64,000 nt of DNA from positions 506-64,505 of the forward strand of contig DBQY01000016.1 in the NCBI GenBank assembly GCA_002305805.1, read 5' to 3'. Below the pieces are notes generated by a model, which did no database searches, was not told the DNA's origin, and saw nothing but the letters and a program-made list of their open reading frames with translations. A program made the translations under genes and the position numbers. Positions 9,093 through 17,429 of this stretch are shown here, piece by piece. The stretch comes from Atopobium sp. UBA1382 (GTDB lineage Bacteria > Actinomycetota > Coriobacteriia > Coriobacteriales > Atopobiaceae). The first letter of the stretch is position 1. Every line of letters starts with the position of its first letter.

Positions 9093-10241
9093 CTAGTTCT
9101 CCCCCTTTCCGACGACAACGTCGTTGCCAATGACGGCGGTGTCCTTGGTGGTGTCGACGCTGCCGACGCTGACGTTCTCCTCGACCACGGAGTTCTCGCC
9201 GAGGATTGCGCGGACGACGTTGGCGCCGTCCTTGACCACGGCGCCCGGGAGCAGCACCGAGTCGATGACGGTGGCGCGCTCGCCGACGTAGGCGTCAGTC
9301 GAGAGAATCGAGTGCTTGACCGTGCCGTAGACCTGGCAGCCGTTGGCGATGAGAGCGTCGTCGATCGTGCCGTCCTTGCCCACGAACGCAGGCGGGCGCG
9401 TGGAGGCGTTGCTCATGATCGGGAAGTCGGTGCTGAAGATGTCGAAGGCGGGGTTGGGCCCGAGGAGGTCCATGCTCGTCTCGTGGTAGCTGGAGATGGT
9501 GCCGACGTCACGCCAGAAGCCCTCGAACTTGTAGGTGAACAGGCGCTTTCCGTCCGCCAGCAGCTTGGGGATGATGTTGCCGCCAAAGTCGTGGGCGGAG
9601 TTCTGGTCGTTGGCGTCCTCCTTCAGCGTCTCGACGAGAAGGTCGGCGTTGAAGATGTAGATGCCCATGGAGGCGAGGTTTGAATCGGGCTTCTTGGGCT
9701 TCTCGGAGAACTTGGTGATGCGGCCGTCGTCATCGGCGGTCAGGATGCCAAAGCGGGAGGCCTCCTCCCAGGGCACCGGCATGACGGCGATCGTGAGGTC
9801 CGCGTTGTTCCTCTTGTGGGTGGCCAGCATGTCGGCGTAGTCCATGCGATAGAGCTGGTCGCCGGAGAGGATGAGCACGTACTCGGGATCGTTGGTCTCG
9901 ATGTAGCCGAGGTTCTGCGTCACGGCGTCAGCGGTGCCCTCGTACCAGGTGCCACCGGTCTGCGTGGCGAAGGGCGGCAGGATGGCGACGCCGCCGCCGC
10001 GCTCGTCGAGGTTCCACGCCTCGCCGGTGCCGATGTAGCTGTGCAGCAGGTACGGACGGTACTGCGTGAGCACGCCGACCGTGTTGATGCCCGAGTTCGC
10101 GCAGTTCGACAGAGCAAAGTCGATAATGCGGAACTTGCCACCGAACGAAACGGCGGGCTTTGCCACGTTGCTCGTCAGCGCACCGAGACGGCTGCCCTGC
10201 CCTCCGGCGAGGAGCATTGCGATGCACTCTTTCTTGCTCAT
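9093..10241 (-). CDS. glgC: Glucose-1-phosphate adenylyltransferase catalytic subunit GlgC
   Basis: GlgC makes ADP-glucose from glucose-1-phosphate and ATP, the committed step of bacterial glycogen synthesis. The 382-residue protein begins [20 protein letters not shown], with the nucleotide-binding loop, followed by [20 protein letters not shown] and the substrate region [12 protein letters not shown]. The C-terminal half is the hexapeptide beta-helix. The ATG at 10241 is preferred over an upstream in-frame GTG (10295) because AAGGAG precedes it at normal spacing. It lies between glgP, 63 bases upstream, and glgD. Confidence 0.95.
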   Translation of the reverse strand: MSKKECIAMLLAGGQGSRLGALTSNVAKPAVSFGGKFRIIDFALSNCANSGINTVGVLTQYRPYLLHSYIGTGEAWNLDERGGGVAILPPFATQTGGTWYEGTADAVTQNLGYIETNDPEYVLILSGDQLYRMDYADMLATHKRNNADLTIAVMPVPWEEASRFGILTADDDGRITKFSEKPKKPDSNLASMGIYIFNADLLVETLKEDANDQNSAHDFGGNIIPKLLADGKRLFTYKFEGFWRDVGTISSYHETSMDLLGPNPAFDIFSTDFPIMSNASTRPPAFVGKDGTIDDALIANGCQVYGTVKHSILSTDAYVGERATVIDSVLLPGAVVKDGANVVRAILGENSVVEENVSVGSVDTTKDTAVIGNDVVVGKGEN

Positions 10242-10273
10242 ACCCCCACTCCTTTCGACAACCCAACACACAC

Positions 10274-10291
10274 GGGGGCCCGAGGCCCCCG
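10274..10291 (-). other. Intercistronic GC hairpin between glgP and glgC
   Basis: An inverted repeat GGGGGCC/GGCCCCC with a three-base loop occupies most of the glgP-glgC gap. It is followed by mixed sequence rather than a T-run, then the glgC ribosome binding site. It may set transcript stability or stoichiometry; that role is inferred. Confidence 0.5.
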
Positions 10292-10304
10292 GCAAGTACT
10301 ACAC

Positions 10305-12740
10305 CTAAATGTGCCAGATATCACCCATGTACTCACGAATCGTTCGGTCTGAGGAGAAGTATCCGGCCTTGGCGGTATTGTGGAGCGCCGAGCGGTTCCA
10401 AGCGCGGCGGTCGCCGTAGGCTCCGATGAGCTCATCGAAGGCCTGGACGTAGGCGTGGAAGTCGCGCAGGACCAGATCCGGGTCGTTGTCCACCATGAGA
10501 TAGTCGTGAATGCTCTCGAAGTTGCCCGAGAGGCGCGCGAGCGAACCGTCGGTGAGCATGTCCACGATGCGGCCGAGACGGTCGCGATCGCCGTTGTACA
10601 TGTCCCACGCGTAGTAGCGACCCGACGCGCGCAGCGCGTCGACCTCATCGGCATGCAGGCCAAAGATCTTGATGTTCTCGGGACCCACGAGCTCGGAGAT
10701 CTCGATGTTGGCGCCGTCGAGGGTGCCGAGCGTGATCGCCGCGTTCATCATGAGCTTCATGTTGGAGGTGCCGGAGGCCTCGGCGCCGGCGACGCTGATC
10801 TGCTCGGAGATCTCTGCCGCGGAGTAGATGAGCTGCGCGTTGGAGACGGCGAAGTTGGGCACGAAGGCCACCTTGATCTTGTCGTTAGCGCGCTCGTCGT
10901 TGTTGATGACGTCCGCGACGGAGTTGATGAGGCGGATGACCTCCTTGGCGAAGGTGTAGCTCTGGGCGGCCTTGCCGGAGAAGATGAACGCCGTGGGCCG
11001 CGGGCTGTAGTTCGGGTCCGCGAGGATGCGGTTGTAGACGTCGAGGACCTTGAAGACGTTGAGGAGCTGGCGCTTGTAGGCGTGGAAGCGCTTGACCTGG
11101 ACGTCAAAGACCATGTTGGTGTCGAGCTCGACGCCCGAGGTCTCCTTGATGTAGGCGGCCAGACGCTCCTTGTCGGCCTTCTTGGCGACCTCCATGCCGT
11201 CGAGGAAGCTCGCGTCCTGCTCGAACGGGATGAGCTTCTCGAGCTCCATCGCGTCGTCCATCCAGCCGTCACCGATGGCCTCGGTGATGAGCTTGGAGTA
11301 GGCCGGGTTGGCCTCGGCGAGGAAGCGACGGTGGGTGACACCGTTGGTCTTGTTGTTGAAGCGGTGCGGCATCATCTCGTAGAACTCGTGGAACACGGTG
11401 TCCTTGAGGATCTGCGTGTGCAGCGCGGAGACGCCGTTGATCGAGTGCGAGAAGATGATCGAGAGGTTGGCCATGCGAACCTGGCCGTCCCAGAGGATCG
11501 CGGTGTTCTGGAGGACGTTGGTCCAGTTGCCCTCGTTGGGCGAGAGGTGGTTGGCCAGGCTCTCGCGATAGCGGCGGTCGACCTCCTCGATGAACATGTA
11601 GAGGCGCGGCAGGAGGTTGCGGAAGGTGTTGATCGGCCACTTCTCCAGGGCCTCGGGCATGACCGTGTGGTTGGTGAAGGAGATGGTCTCCTTGGCGATC
11701 TTGTAGGCGAGGTCGAAGTCAACGCCCTTCTCGTCCACGAGCAGGCGCATGAGCTCGGGGCCGCACATGGCGGGGTGCGTGTCGTTGGTGTGGATGCACA
11801 CGTGCTCGCCGAGGTGCTCCCAGTCGGGACCGAACTCGCGCTCGTAGGTGCGCAGGATGGTCTGCAGGCCAGCAGAGACGAAGAGGTACTCCTGCTTGAG
11901 GCGCAGCATGCGGCCGTGCTCGCCGGCGTCGTTGGGATAGAGAATCGTGGAGATCGCCTCGACGTCGGAGCGGAACTTGTTGGCGCGTGCGTAGTCGCCG
12001 GCGTTGAAGGCGTCGAGGTCGAAGTCCTCGGTGTAGGGCTCGGCCGACCAAAGGCGCAGCTTGTTCACGACCTTGCCGCCGTAGCCGATGATGGGCACGT
12101 CGTACGGGACGGCGCGGACGACCTCGCCGCCCTCCTGGGTGAACCAGAACTTGCCGTCCTCCTCGTGGCGGACGACCTGGCCGCCAAAGCGCACGAGCAC
12201 GGAGGAGCCGTCCTTGCGCGTCTCCCAGGGGAAGCCGTTGGCGAGCCAGTTGTCCGTACGCTCGACCTGGCGGCCGCCCTCGATGTACTGGCGGAAGAGG
12301 CCGTAGCGATACCGCATGCCGTTGCCGTAGCCGGCCATGCCCTCATGCGCCATGGAGTCGAGGAAGCACGCGGCGAGACGACCCAGACCGCCGTTGCCGA
12401 GGCCGGGGTCGACCTCCTGGCGGCAGAGGCCCTCGAGGCTCGCGCCCATCGACTCGATGCCGGAGGCGACCATGTCGCGGATGCCAAAGTTGATCAGGTA
12501 GTTGTCGAGCAGGGGGCCGAGAAGGAACTCGAGGGAGAAGTAATAGACCTTCTTGGTGCCCTTGGGGTGGGACTTGGGGAAGATCGCGCGACCCTTGTTG
12601 GCGATGAGCTCGGCGAGGGCGAAGTAGCGCTCGTGGTCGGCAAGCTCCTCGAAGGGGGTGCCGTAGCGCGTCAGGCAGGCCTCGCGGTACTGCTCGACGA
12701 AGTCCTGCTCGTTCTCGAAGATCTTGGCGTTGTCGTTCAA
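10305..12740 (-). CDS. glgP: Glycogen/maltodextrin phosphorylase
   Basis: A PLP-dependent GT35 phosphorylase releasing glucose-1-phosphate from glycogen or maltodextrin. About 811 residues, the usual length. The PLP-lysine signature EASGTSNMKLMMNAAITLG followed by LDGANIEI is intact, and the active-site loop region HTNDTHPAMCGPELMR is present. The start is probably the TTG at 12740, because AAGGAG lies five bases before it. The in-frame ATG at 12755 has no ribosome site of its own, and the AAGGAG would fall inside its coding sequence. It sits between the branching enzyme and GlgC, so degradation and synthesis genes share one block. Confidence 0.93.
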   Translation of the reverse strand: MNDNAKIFENEQDFVEQYREACLTRYGTPFEELADHERYFALAELIANKGRAIFPKSHPKGTKKVYYFSLEFLLGPLLDNYLINFGIRDMVASGIESMGASLEGLCRQEVDPGLGNGGLGRLAACFLDSMAHEGMAGYGNGMRYRYGLFRQYIEGGRQVERTDNWLANGFPWETRKDGSSVLVRFGGQVVRHEEDGKFWFTQEGGEVVRAVPYDVPIIGYGGKVVNKLRLWSAEPYTEDFDLDAFNAGDYARANKFRSDVEAISTILYPNDAGEHGRMLRLKQEYLFVSAGLQTILRTYEREFGPDWEHLGEHVCIHTNDTHPAMCGPELMRLLVDEKGVDFDLAYKIAKETISFTNHTVMPEALEKWPINTFRNLLPRLYMFIEEVDRRYRESLANHLSPNEGNWTNVLQNTAILWDGQVRMANLSIIFSHSINGVSALHTQILKDTVFHEFYEMMPHRFNNKTNGVTHRRFLAEANPAYSKLITEAIGDGWMDDAMELEKLIPFEQDASFLDGMEVAKKADKERLAAYIKETSGVELDTNMVFDVQVKRFHAYKRQLLNVFKVLDVYNRILADPNYSPRPTAFIFSGKAAQSYTFAKEVIRLINSVADVINNDERANDKIKVAFVPNFAVSNAQLIYSAAEISEQISVAGAEASGTSNMKLMMNAAITLGTLDGANIEISELVGPENIKIFGLHADEVDALRASGRYYAWDMYNGDRDRLGRIVDMLTDGSLARLSGNFESIHDYLMVDNDPDLVLRDFHAYVQAFDELIGAYGDRRAWNRSALHNTAKAGYFSSDRTIREYMGDIWHI

Positions 12741-12825
12741 AACTACTCCTTGCATCGTGGCGACACGTACTCAGAACGCACGGGCGCACCCGTGCCGGGA
12801 GGCGTCGCAGACCCTCCCGCTGGTT

Positions 12826-12848
12826 GGGGCCGCCCGTGGGCGGCCCCT
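12826..12848 (-). other. Intercistronic GC hairpin between glgB and glgP
   Basis: A 10-bp perfect stem, GGGGCCGCCC / GGGCGGCCCC, with a two-base loop follows the glgB stop. No T-run follows on the minus strand, so it is more likely an RNA-stability or attenuation structure than a terminator. Confidence 0.5.
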
Positions 12849-12854
12849 GTAAGC

Positions 12855-15038
12855 TTACTCCGTCGAAGCCTTCTTCTTCGCGGCGGGCTTCTTTTCTGAC
12901 TTCTCCTTTACGGCCGCGGCCTTCTTCGTCGCCGCCTTCTTGTGCGCGGCGGCCTTCTTCGTCGCTGACTTGGCCGCCGGCTTGGCGGTCTTCTCGTCCG
13001 ACTTCTTGGCCGTCTTCTTGGGCGCCGGCTTCTTTGCCTCGGTCGCGGTCTTCTTGGCCGGGCGACGCAGGGTGCCAGTCCGCTTGAGAACCATGCCGGC
13101 CAGCGGCGGGACGCGCACGACGATCGACTGCTCGCGGCCGTTCCACGGCTCGTCCTGGCACTTGATCTTGCCGGTGTTGATGACGCCGGAACCGCCGAAG
13201 CGCTCGTTGTCGGTGTTGAAGACCTCCTCGTATACGCCCCACTCGGGCACGCCCATGCGGAAGTCCTCGCGGGCGTTGACGTCGAAGTTGATGAGGATGA
13301 CCAGGTCCTCCTTGGGGTCGTCGCCCCTGCGGATGAAGCTGATGATGGACTGGTCGGCGTTGTCCGCATCAATCCACTCAAAGCCGTCGGAGTCGAAGGC
13401 GCGCTGCCACAGCGTGGGGTGCTCGTTGTAGAAGCGGTTGAGGTAGCGGATGAAGCGCTGCTGGTGACGGTGGGTGTCGTACTGCTCGGAGAGGAAGTAC
13501 TGGATGCCCTCGTAGTAGCGCCACTCGATGAACTGGGCGATCTCATTGCCCATGAAGTTGAGCTTGCCGCCGGGGTGCATCATCTGGTAGAAGGCGAGCG
13601 CCCTCATGCCAGCAAACTGACGCCAGTAGTCTCCGGGCATGCGCGTGATGAGCGAGCACTTGCCGTTGACGACCTCGTCGTGGGAGAGCGGCAGGATGAA
13701 GTTCTCGTTGAACTGGTACATGGACGAGAACGTGAGCATCCGGTAGTTGCCCGGGCGCCAGGGGAAGTCCGTCTGCATGTAGTGCAGCGTGTCGTTCATC
13801 CACCCCATGTCCCACTTGAAGTGGAAGCCCAGGCCGCCGTCCTCGGGCGGGTAGGTCACGAGCGGCCACGCGGTGGACTCCTCGGCGATCATCATGACGT
13901 CGGGGTGCTCCTTGCCCATGACCGAGTTGGTCTGGCGAATGAACGCGGAGGCGTCGAGGTCCTCCTCGGTGCCCTTCTCGTTGAAGCGCTTCTGGCCGGG
14001 GTCGTCGATGCCGAAGTTCATGTAGAGCATCGAGGAGACGCCATCCATGCGGATGCCGTCGGCGTGGAAGAGGTTTGCCCAGAACAGGGCATTGGAGACG
14101 AGGAAGGAGCGAACCTCGCCGCGGCCATAGTGGAACTGGTGGGTGTTCCAGTTGGGATGGATCTTGTGCTCGTAGAGCATGCCGCCGTTGAAGTTGGCCA
14201 GGCCCTCGGCGTTGGCGCAGAAGCCGCCGCACACCCAGTCGAAGATCACGCCGATGCCGGCCTCGTGGCAGGCATCGATGAAGTGCATGAACTGGCGCGG
14301 GTTGCCGTAGCGGGACGTGGCGGCGTAGTAGCCGGTGGGCTGGTAGCCCCAGGAGCCGTCGAACGGGTGCTCGTTGACGGGCATGATCTCGATGTGGGAG
14401 TAGCCCATCTCCTTGACGTACTCGACGAGCTCGTCGGCGAGGTCGTCGTAGGAGTACATGACGCCGCGCTGCGCGGGGAACGGGTCGCCGGGACCGGGAT
14501 AGGTGCCGTCCTCGCGAGGCTCGCCCTGGGGCTCGTCGCCGTGGCGGCGCCAGCTGCCCAGGTGCACCTCGAAGATGTTGAGCGGCTCGGCGAACATGTC
14601 GCGATGGGAGCGCTGCTCGAGGTAGTGGGCGTCCTTCCAGGCGTAGCCGTCGAGGTCGAAGGTGCGCGACGCGGTGCCGGAGACCTTCTCGGCGTAGAAG
14701 CCGTACGGGTCGGCCTTGTAGAGCTTGCGCCCGTCGTTGCACTCGATGAGGTACTTGTAGAGGGCGCCCTCCTCGATGCCGGCAACGAAGCCCTGCCAGA
14801 TGCCACCGGTCTCGGTCGGGTAGAGCGGCGTGGCCGTCTCGTCCCAGCCGTTGAAATCGCCGATGACGTGGACGCTCCTCACGTCAGGCGCCCAGACGGC
14901 AAAGTGGTAGCCGTGAGTGCCGTCGTCCGTGACGGCGGGGTGGGCGCCCATCTTCTCGTAGCTCCTGTACCACTCGCCGCGAGCAAAGAGGAAAAGGTCA
15001 TCGTTGCTCAGGTTGAGAGTGCTGTCGAGAGATTCCAT
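12855..15038 (-). CDS. glgB: 1,4-alpha-glucan branching enzyme with a histone-H1-like basic tail
   Basis: GlgB introduces alpha-1,6 branches into glycogen. About 727 residues. An N-terminal CBM48-like domain (HFAVWAPDVRSVHVIGDFNGW) is followed by the GH13 barrel. Region II is DGIRMDGVSSMLY (about 328), region III IAEESTAW (about 383) and region IV LPLSHDEVVNGK (about 452), all intact. Region I reads FDWVCGGFCANAEG (about 266), where the conserved histidine of the family (PGHF in E. coli) is replaced by glycine. From about residue 649 to the end the protein is a lysine/alanine/proline-rich tail with repeated AAKKAA, TKKAA and PAAK motifs, not part of any known GlgB fold. The ATG at 15038 has GAGGAG seven bases upstream and is preferred over 15074. 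Confidence 0.94.
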   Translation of the reverse strand: MESLDSTLNLSNDDLFLFARGEWYRSYEKMGAHPAVTDDGTHGYHFAVWAPDVRSVHVIGDFNGWDETATPLYPTETGGIWQGFVAGIEEGALYKYLIECNDGRKLYKADPYGFYAEKVSGTASRTFDLDGYAWKDAHYLEQRSHRDMFAEPLNIFEVHLGSWRRHGDEPQGEPREDGTYPGPGDPFPAQRGVMYSYDDLADELVEYVKEMGYSHIEIMPVNEHPFDGSWGYQPTGYYAATSRYGNPRQFMHFIDACHEAGIGVIFDWVCGGFCANAEGLANFNGGMLYEHKIHPNWNTHQFHYGRGEVRSFLVSNALFWANLFHADGIRMDGVSSMLYMNFGIDDPGQKRFNEKGTEEDLDASAFIRQTNSVMGKEHPDVMMIAEESTAWPLVTYPPEDGGLGFHFKWDMGWMNDTLHYMQTDFPWRPGNYRMLTFSSMYQFNENFILPLSHDEVVNGKCSLITRMPGDYWRQFAGMRALAFYQMMHPGGKLNFMGNEIAQFIEWRYYEGIQYFLSEQYDTHRHQQRFIRYLNRFYNEHPTLWQRAFDSDGFEWIDADNADQSIISFIRRGDDPKEDLVILINFDVNAREDFRMGVPEWGVYEEVFNTDNERFGGSGVINTGKIKCQDEPWNGREQSIVVRVPPLAGMVLKRTGTLRRPAKKTATEAKKPAPKKTAKKSDEKTAKPAAKSATKKAAAHKKAATKKAAAVKEKSEKKPAAKKKASTE

Positions 15039-15284
15039 GTCACGCTCCTCGAAGGTCTGTGCACAGGACAACACTCATTGTGTGTCTTACGTCAACCGGG
15101 TGTCCACGAAAAGGCGGTGAATGCGGGCAACGAGACGGCGAGCAGGGCGTGCTGATGGGAGCCTTCCCGCGGCGCGAGGTTCTTCTCGCCCGGCCGGCTC
15201 CTCCGCGCTCCACAAAGAGGCCGACGTGGCAAGGCCTCGCGGGGTACGAGGAAGCGCGACCTGCGGTTCTTCTCGACCGGCTAT

Positions 15285-15332
15285 AAAGATTGGCCGAATT
15301 GGCGCGCAATTCTCTGCCAAATCGGCCTCTTT
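15285..15332. repeat. Long imperfect hairpin element
   Basis: AAAGATTGGCCGAATTGGC faces GCCAAATCGGCCTCTTT across a 12-base loop, giving about 16 paired bases with a two-base bulge. It lies in the 372-bp gap between glgB and the rubrerythrin gene, which also contains two TTCTTCTCG words and the rubrerythrin terminator. No gene is visible in that gap. The lack of a flanking T-run argues against a simple terminator. Confidence 0.6.
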
Positions 15333-15352
15333 GCGGAACGCACCACCCGCAC

Positions 15353-15390
15353 AGAAAAGGCCCGCCGGGGCCGAGAGGCACCGACGGGCC
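15353..15390 (-). terminator. Rho-independent terminator of rubrerythrin
   Basis: On the minus strand a stem formed by GGCCCGTCGG and CCGGCGGGCC is followed by TTTTCT, 20 bases after the rubrerythrin stop codon. Confidence 0.8.
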
Positions 15391-15410
15391 GGACGTGCGA
15401 TGGGTCGTGC

Positions 15411-15956
15411 CTAGTAGTTGATCTTCTGCTCCTCGAAGTAGGCGCGCGGGTGGTTGCACACCGGGCAGACCTCGGGGGCCTCGGCGCCCACGTGCAGGTG
15501 GCCGCAGTTGAGGCACTTCCAGACCTTGACCCCCTCGCGCGCGAAGACCTCGCCCTTCTCGACGCGCTCGGCGAGCTTGAGGTAGCGCTCCTCGTGGTGC
15601 TTCTCGATCTCGCCGACCATGCGGAACTTGGCGGCGATCTCCGTGAAGCCCTCAGCCTCGGCGGTCTCGGCGAAGCCCTTGTACATGTCGGTCCACTCGT
15701 AGTTCTCGCCGGCCGCGGCGTCCTTGATGTTGGCCAGGGTGTCGGGCACCTCGCCGCCGTGGAGGTACTTGAACCAGAGCTTGGCGTGCTCGCGCTCGTT
15801 GCCGGAGGTCTCCGTGAAGATGTCGGAGATCTGGACGTAGCCCTCCTTCTTGGCCTTGCTCGCGTAGTAGGCGTACTTGTTGGTGGCCTGGGACTCGCCG
15901 GCGAAGGCGGCCTCGAGGTTCTTCTTCGTCTGCGAGTTCTCAAAGTCGATGGCCAT
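15411..15956 (-). CDS. Rubrerythrin
   Basis: A non-haem iron peroxidase that protects anaerobes from hydrogen peroxide. The 181-residue protein has the four-helix diiron domain ([37 protein letters not shown]) supplying the Glu and His ligands. A C-terminal rubredoxin-like FeS4 site follows, WKCLNCGH ... CPVCNHP. Length and domain order are typical. The gene is monocistronic: it has its own terminator and GAGAGGAG before the start. Its presence supports an anaerobic lifestyle. Confidence 0.95.
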   Translation of the reverse strand: MAIDFENSQTKKNLEAAFAGESQATNKYAYYASKAKKEGYVQISDIFTETSGNEREHAKLWFKYLHGGEVPDTLANIKDAAAGENYEWTDMYKGFAETAEAEGFTEIAAKFRMVGEIEKHHEERYLKLAERVEKGEVFAREGVKVWKCLNCGHLHVGAEAPEVCPVCNHPRAYFEEQKINY

Positions 15957-16028
15957 GGGAGGCTCCTCTCAGTCCCCCGGGAGGGACGCTTTCCTGCGCC
16001 GGGCCCTCACCCGGCGGCTCAACCGATA

Positions 16029-16916
16029 TCAGACGTGCCACGCCCCGTCGCCCGGACGGCAGAAGCCCTCACGGGACAGCTCGCCCAGGAGGGCCTCGGC
16101 CTCGGAGGCGCTTATCGGCCTTCTACCCGCTTTCTCCTCCACGCTTGCAAGCTCTTCGCAAATGGCAGAAAGACCCACGCCGCCCGGCTCGCCGCGGTGG
16201 GCGAGAAGAACGCGCAGCAGCTCAGCGCGCTTCTGGCGGTGCGACCCCTCGAAGCGCGACTGCCGCGCGTGGCTGGCGGAGCGCCGCGACGGGTTGGGAA
16301 CAGTGCGCTTGAGGTAGGCACCGTAGTCGAGCAGCGCATAGTACCAAGCTCGTGGGTCGTCCGCGGGGTCGCTCGCGTCCGCGGGGCACGTCTCGCGCAG
16401 AATCGGCACGAGCGTGCGGTCGCTCACGCGTTCCTCGTCTGGGAAGAGCTCGTGGAGCAGAACCGTGCGCACATTGGTCTCCAGGTAAACGGAGGGCAGG
16501 TCAAAGGCGAAGGCACGAATGCCCGCCGCCGTGGCGGGGCCCACGCCGGGCAGCGCCTCGAGCGCCGCGGTCTCGGCCGGAAGCTCGCCGCCGAGCGCCG
16601 TCACCGCCCGCGCTGCGCGGTGCAGCGCGAGGGCGCGCCGGTTGTAGCCGAGGCCCTGCCACTCCTCGAGGACGTCCGCGGGTTCGGCGGCCGCGAGCGC
16701 GGAGGGCGTGGGGAAGCGCTCGAGCCAGCGCTGCCAGCGACCGTCCACGCGCGTGGTCTGCGTCTGCTGGAGCATGACCTCGGAGATCCAGATCTCATAG
16801 GGGTCGCGCGTACGACGCCATGGTAGGTCGCGATAGAGCTCGCGGCCGCGCTCCAGAACGAGGGAGCGAAAGGCAGCAAGGTCCTTCTCGCCCGCAGGGC
16901 CCTCCGCGGCCGTCAT
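16029..16916 (-). CDS. MutY-like A/G-specific adenine glycosylase lacking the Fe-S cluster
   Basis: A 295-residue HhH-GPD DNA glycosylase. The catalytic Glu lies in ISEVMLQQTQ (residue 46), the helix-hairpin-helix is ALPGVGPATAAG (about 121-132), and GLGYNRRA is present. Two departures from E. coli MutY are visible. The motif LDGNV with the catalytic Asp reads LETNV here (Glu146). The C-terminal cysteines that bind the 4Fe-4S cluster are absent: the region after YYALLDYGAYLK has none. It also ends before any MutT-like 8-oxoG recognition domain. The start ATG overlaps the upstream Rrf2 stop as ATGA, so the pair is translationally coupled. Adenine glycosylase activity is a family-based inference. 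Confidence 0.8.
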   Translation of the reverse strand: MTAAEGPAGEKDLAAFRSLVLERGRELYRDLPWRRTRDPYEIWISEVMLQQTQTTRVDGRWQRWLERFPTPSALAAAEPADVLEEWQGLGYNRRALALHRAARAVTALGGELPAETAALEALPGVGPATAAGIRAFAFDLPSVYLETNVRTVLLHELFPDEERVSDRTLVPILRETCPADASDPADDPRAWYYALLDYGAYLKRTVPNPSRRSASHARQSRFEGSHRQKRAELLRVLLAHRGEPGGVGLSAICEELASVEEKAGRRPISASEAEALLGELSREGFCRPGDGAWHV

Positions 16917-17401
16917 GAGCGCGCGGTTCCGGCGGCGCGCCGGGCCTCGTCCTCGGGCGCAAGCTCAAAGGTCGCGTGCGGAACCGGGGAGCGCCGCTCC
17001 ACCACGAGCTGGTGCAGGGTCACGCTGGAGAAGAGCCCGCGGAGCAGGCGCTCGGCGTTGCACCAGACGGAGGTGTAGCGACACTGCTCGCGGTTGGGGC
17101 AGGGGTTGCCCTCGTCGTCTGCGTTGAGGCAGCACGAGAGGGCGACGGGGCCCTGGACGGCCTCGACGACCTGCAGGAGGGTGGTCTCTCGTGGGTCCAC
17201 GGCCAGGCGCATGCCACCGCTCGCGCCACGGGTGTTGGTGACGATGCCGGCAGACGCAAGGTCGCGCTGGATTGAGCGGGCAAACGAGTAGGGGACGCCG
17301 CTCTCGCGGGCGGCGGTGCGCACCGAGAGCGCCCCGTCGGTCTTCTCGACCAGCTCGGATATCATACGCAGCGCGTAGTCGGTCTTCTTGGAAACGTCCA
17401 T
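16913..17401 (-). CDS. Rrf2-family transcriptional regulator (IscR-like, probable Fe-S sensor)
   Basis: A 162-residue winged-helix regulator starting MDVSKKTDYALRMISELVEK, with the Rrf2 recognition helix region VPYSFARSIQRDLASAGIV and the wing RGASGGMRLAVD. A cysteine cluster sits near residue 100: SCC, then PCPNREQC and SVWC, giving C-x5-C-x6-C, close to the C-x5-C-x5-C of IscR. It probably holds a redox- or NO-sensitive Fe-S cluster. GGGGAG precedes the ATG. The stop overlaps the MutY-like start. Coupling an Fe-S or oxidative-stress sensor to a base-excision repair glycosylase suggests a shared oxidative-damage response. Confidence 0.88.
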   Translation of the reverse strand: MDVSKKTDYALRMISELVEKTDGALSVRTAARESGVPYSFARSIQRDLASAGIVTNTRGASGGMRLAVDPRETTLLQVVEAVQGPVALSCCLNADDEGNPCPNREQCRYTSVWCNAERLLRGLFSSVTLHQLVVERRSPVPHATFELAPEDEARRAAGTARS

Positions 17402-17429
17402 GTGACTCCCCTCGAGTTCGAGGACCCTC

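Noticed and set aside
10380-12899. An 839-codon plus-strand open frame
   Set aside because: Antisense to glgP, which has intact phosphorylase motifs.
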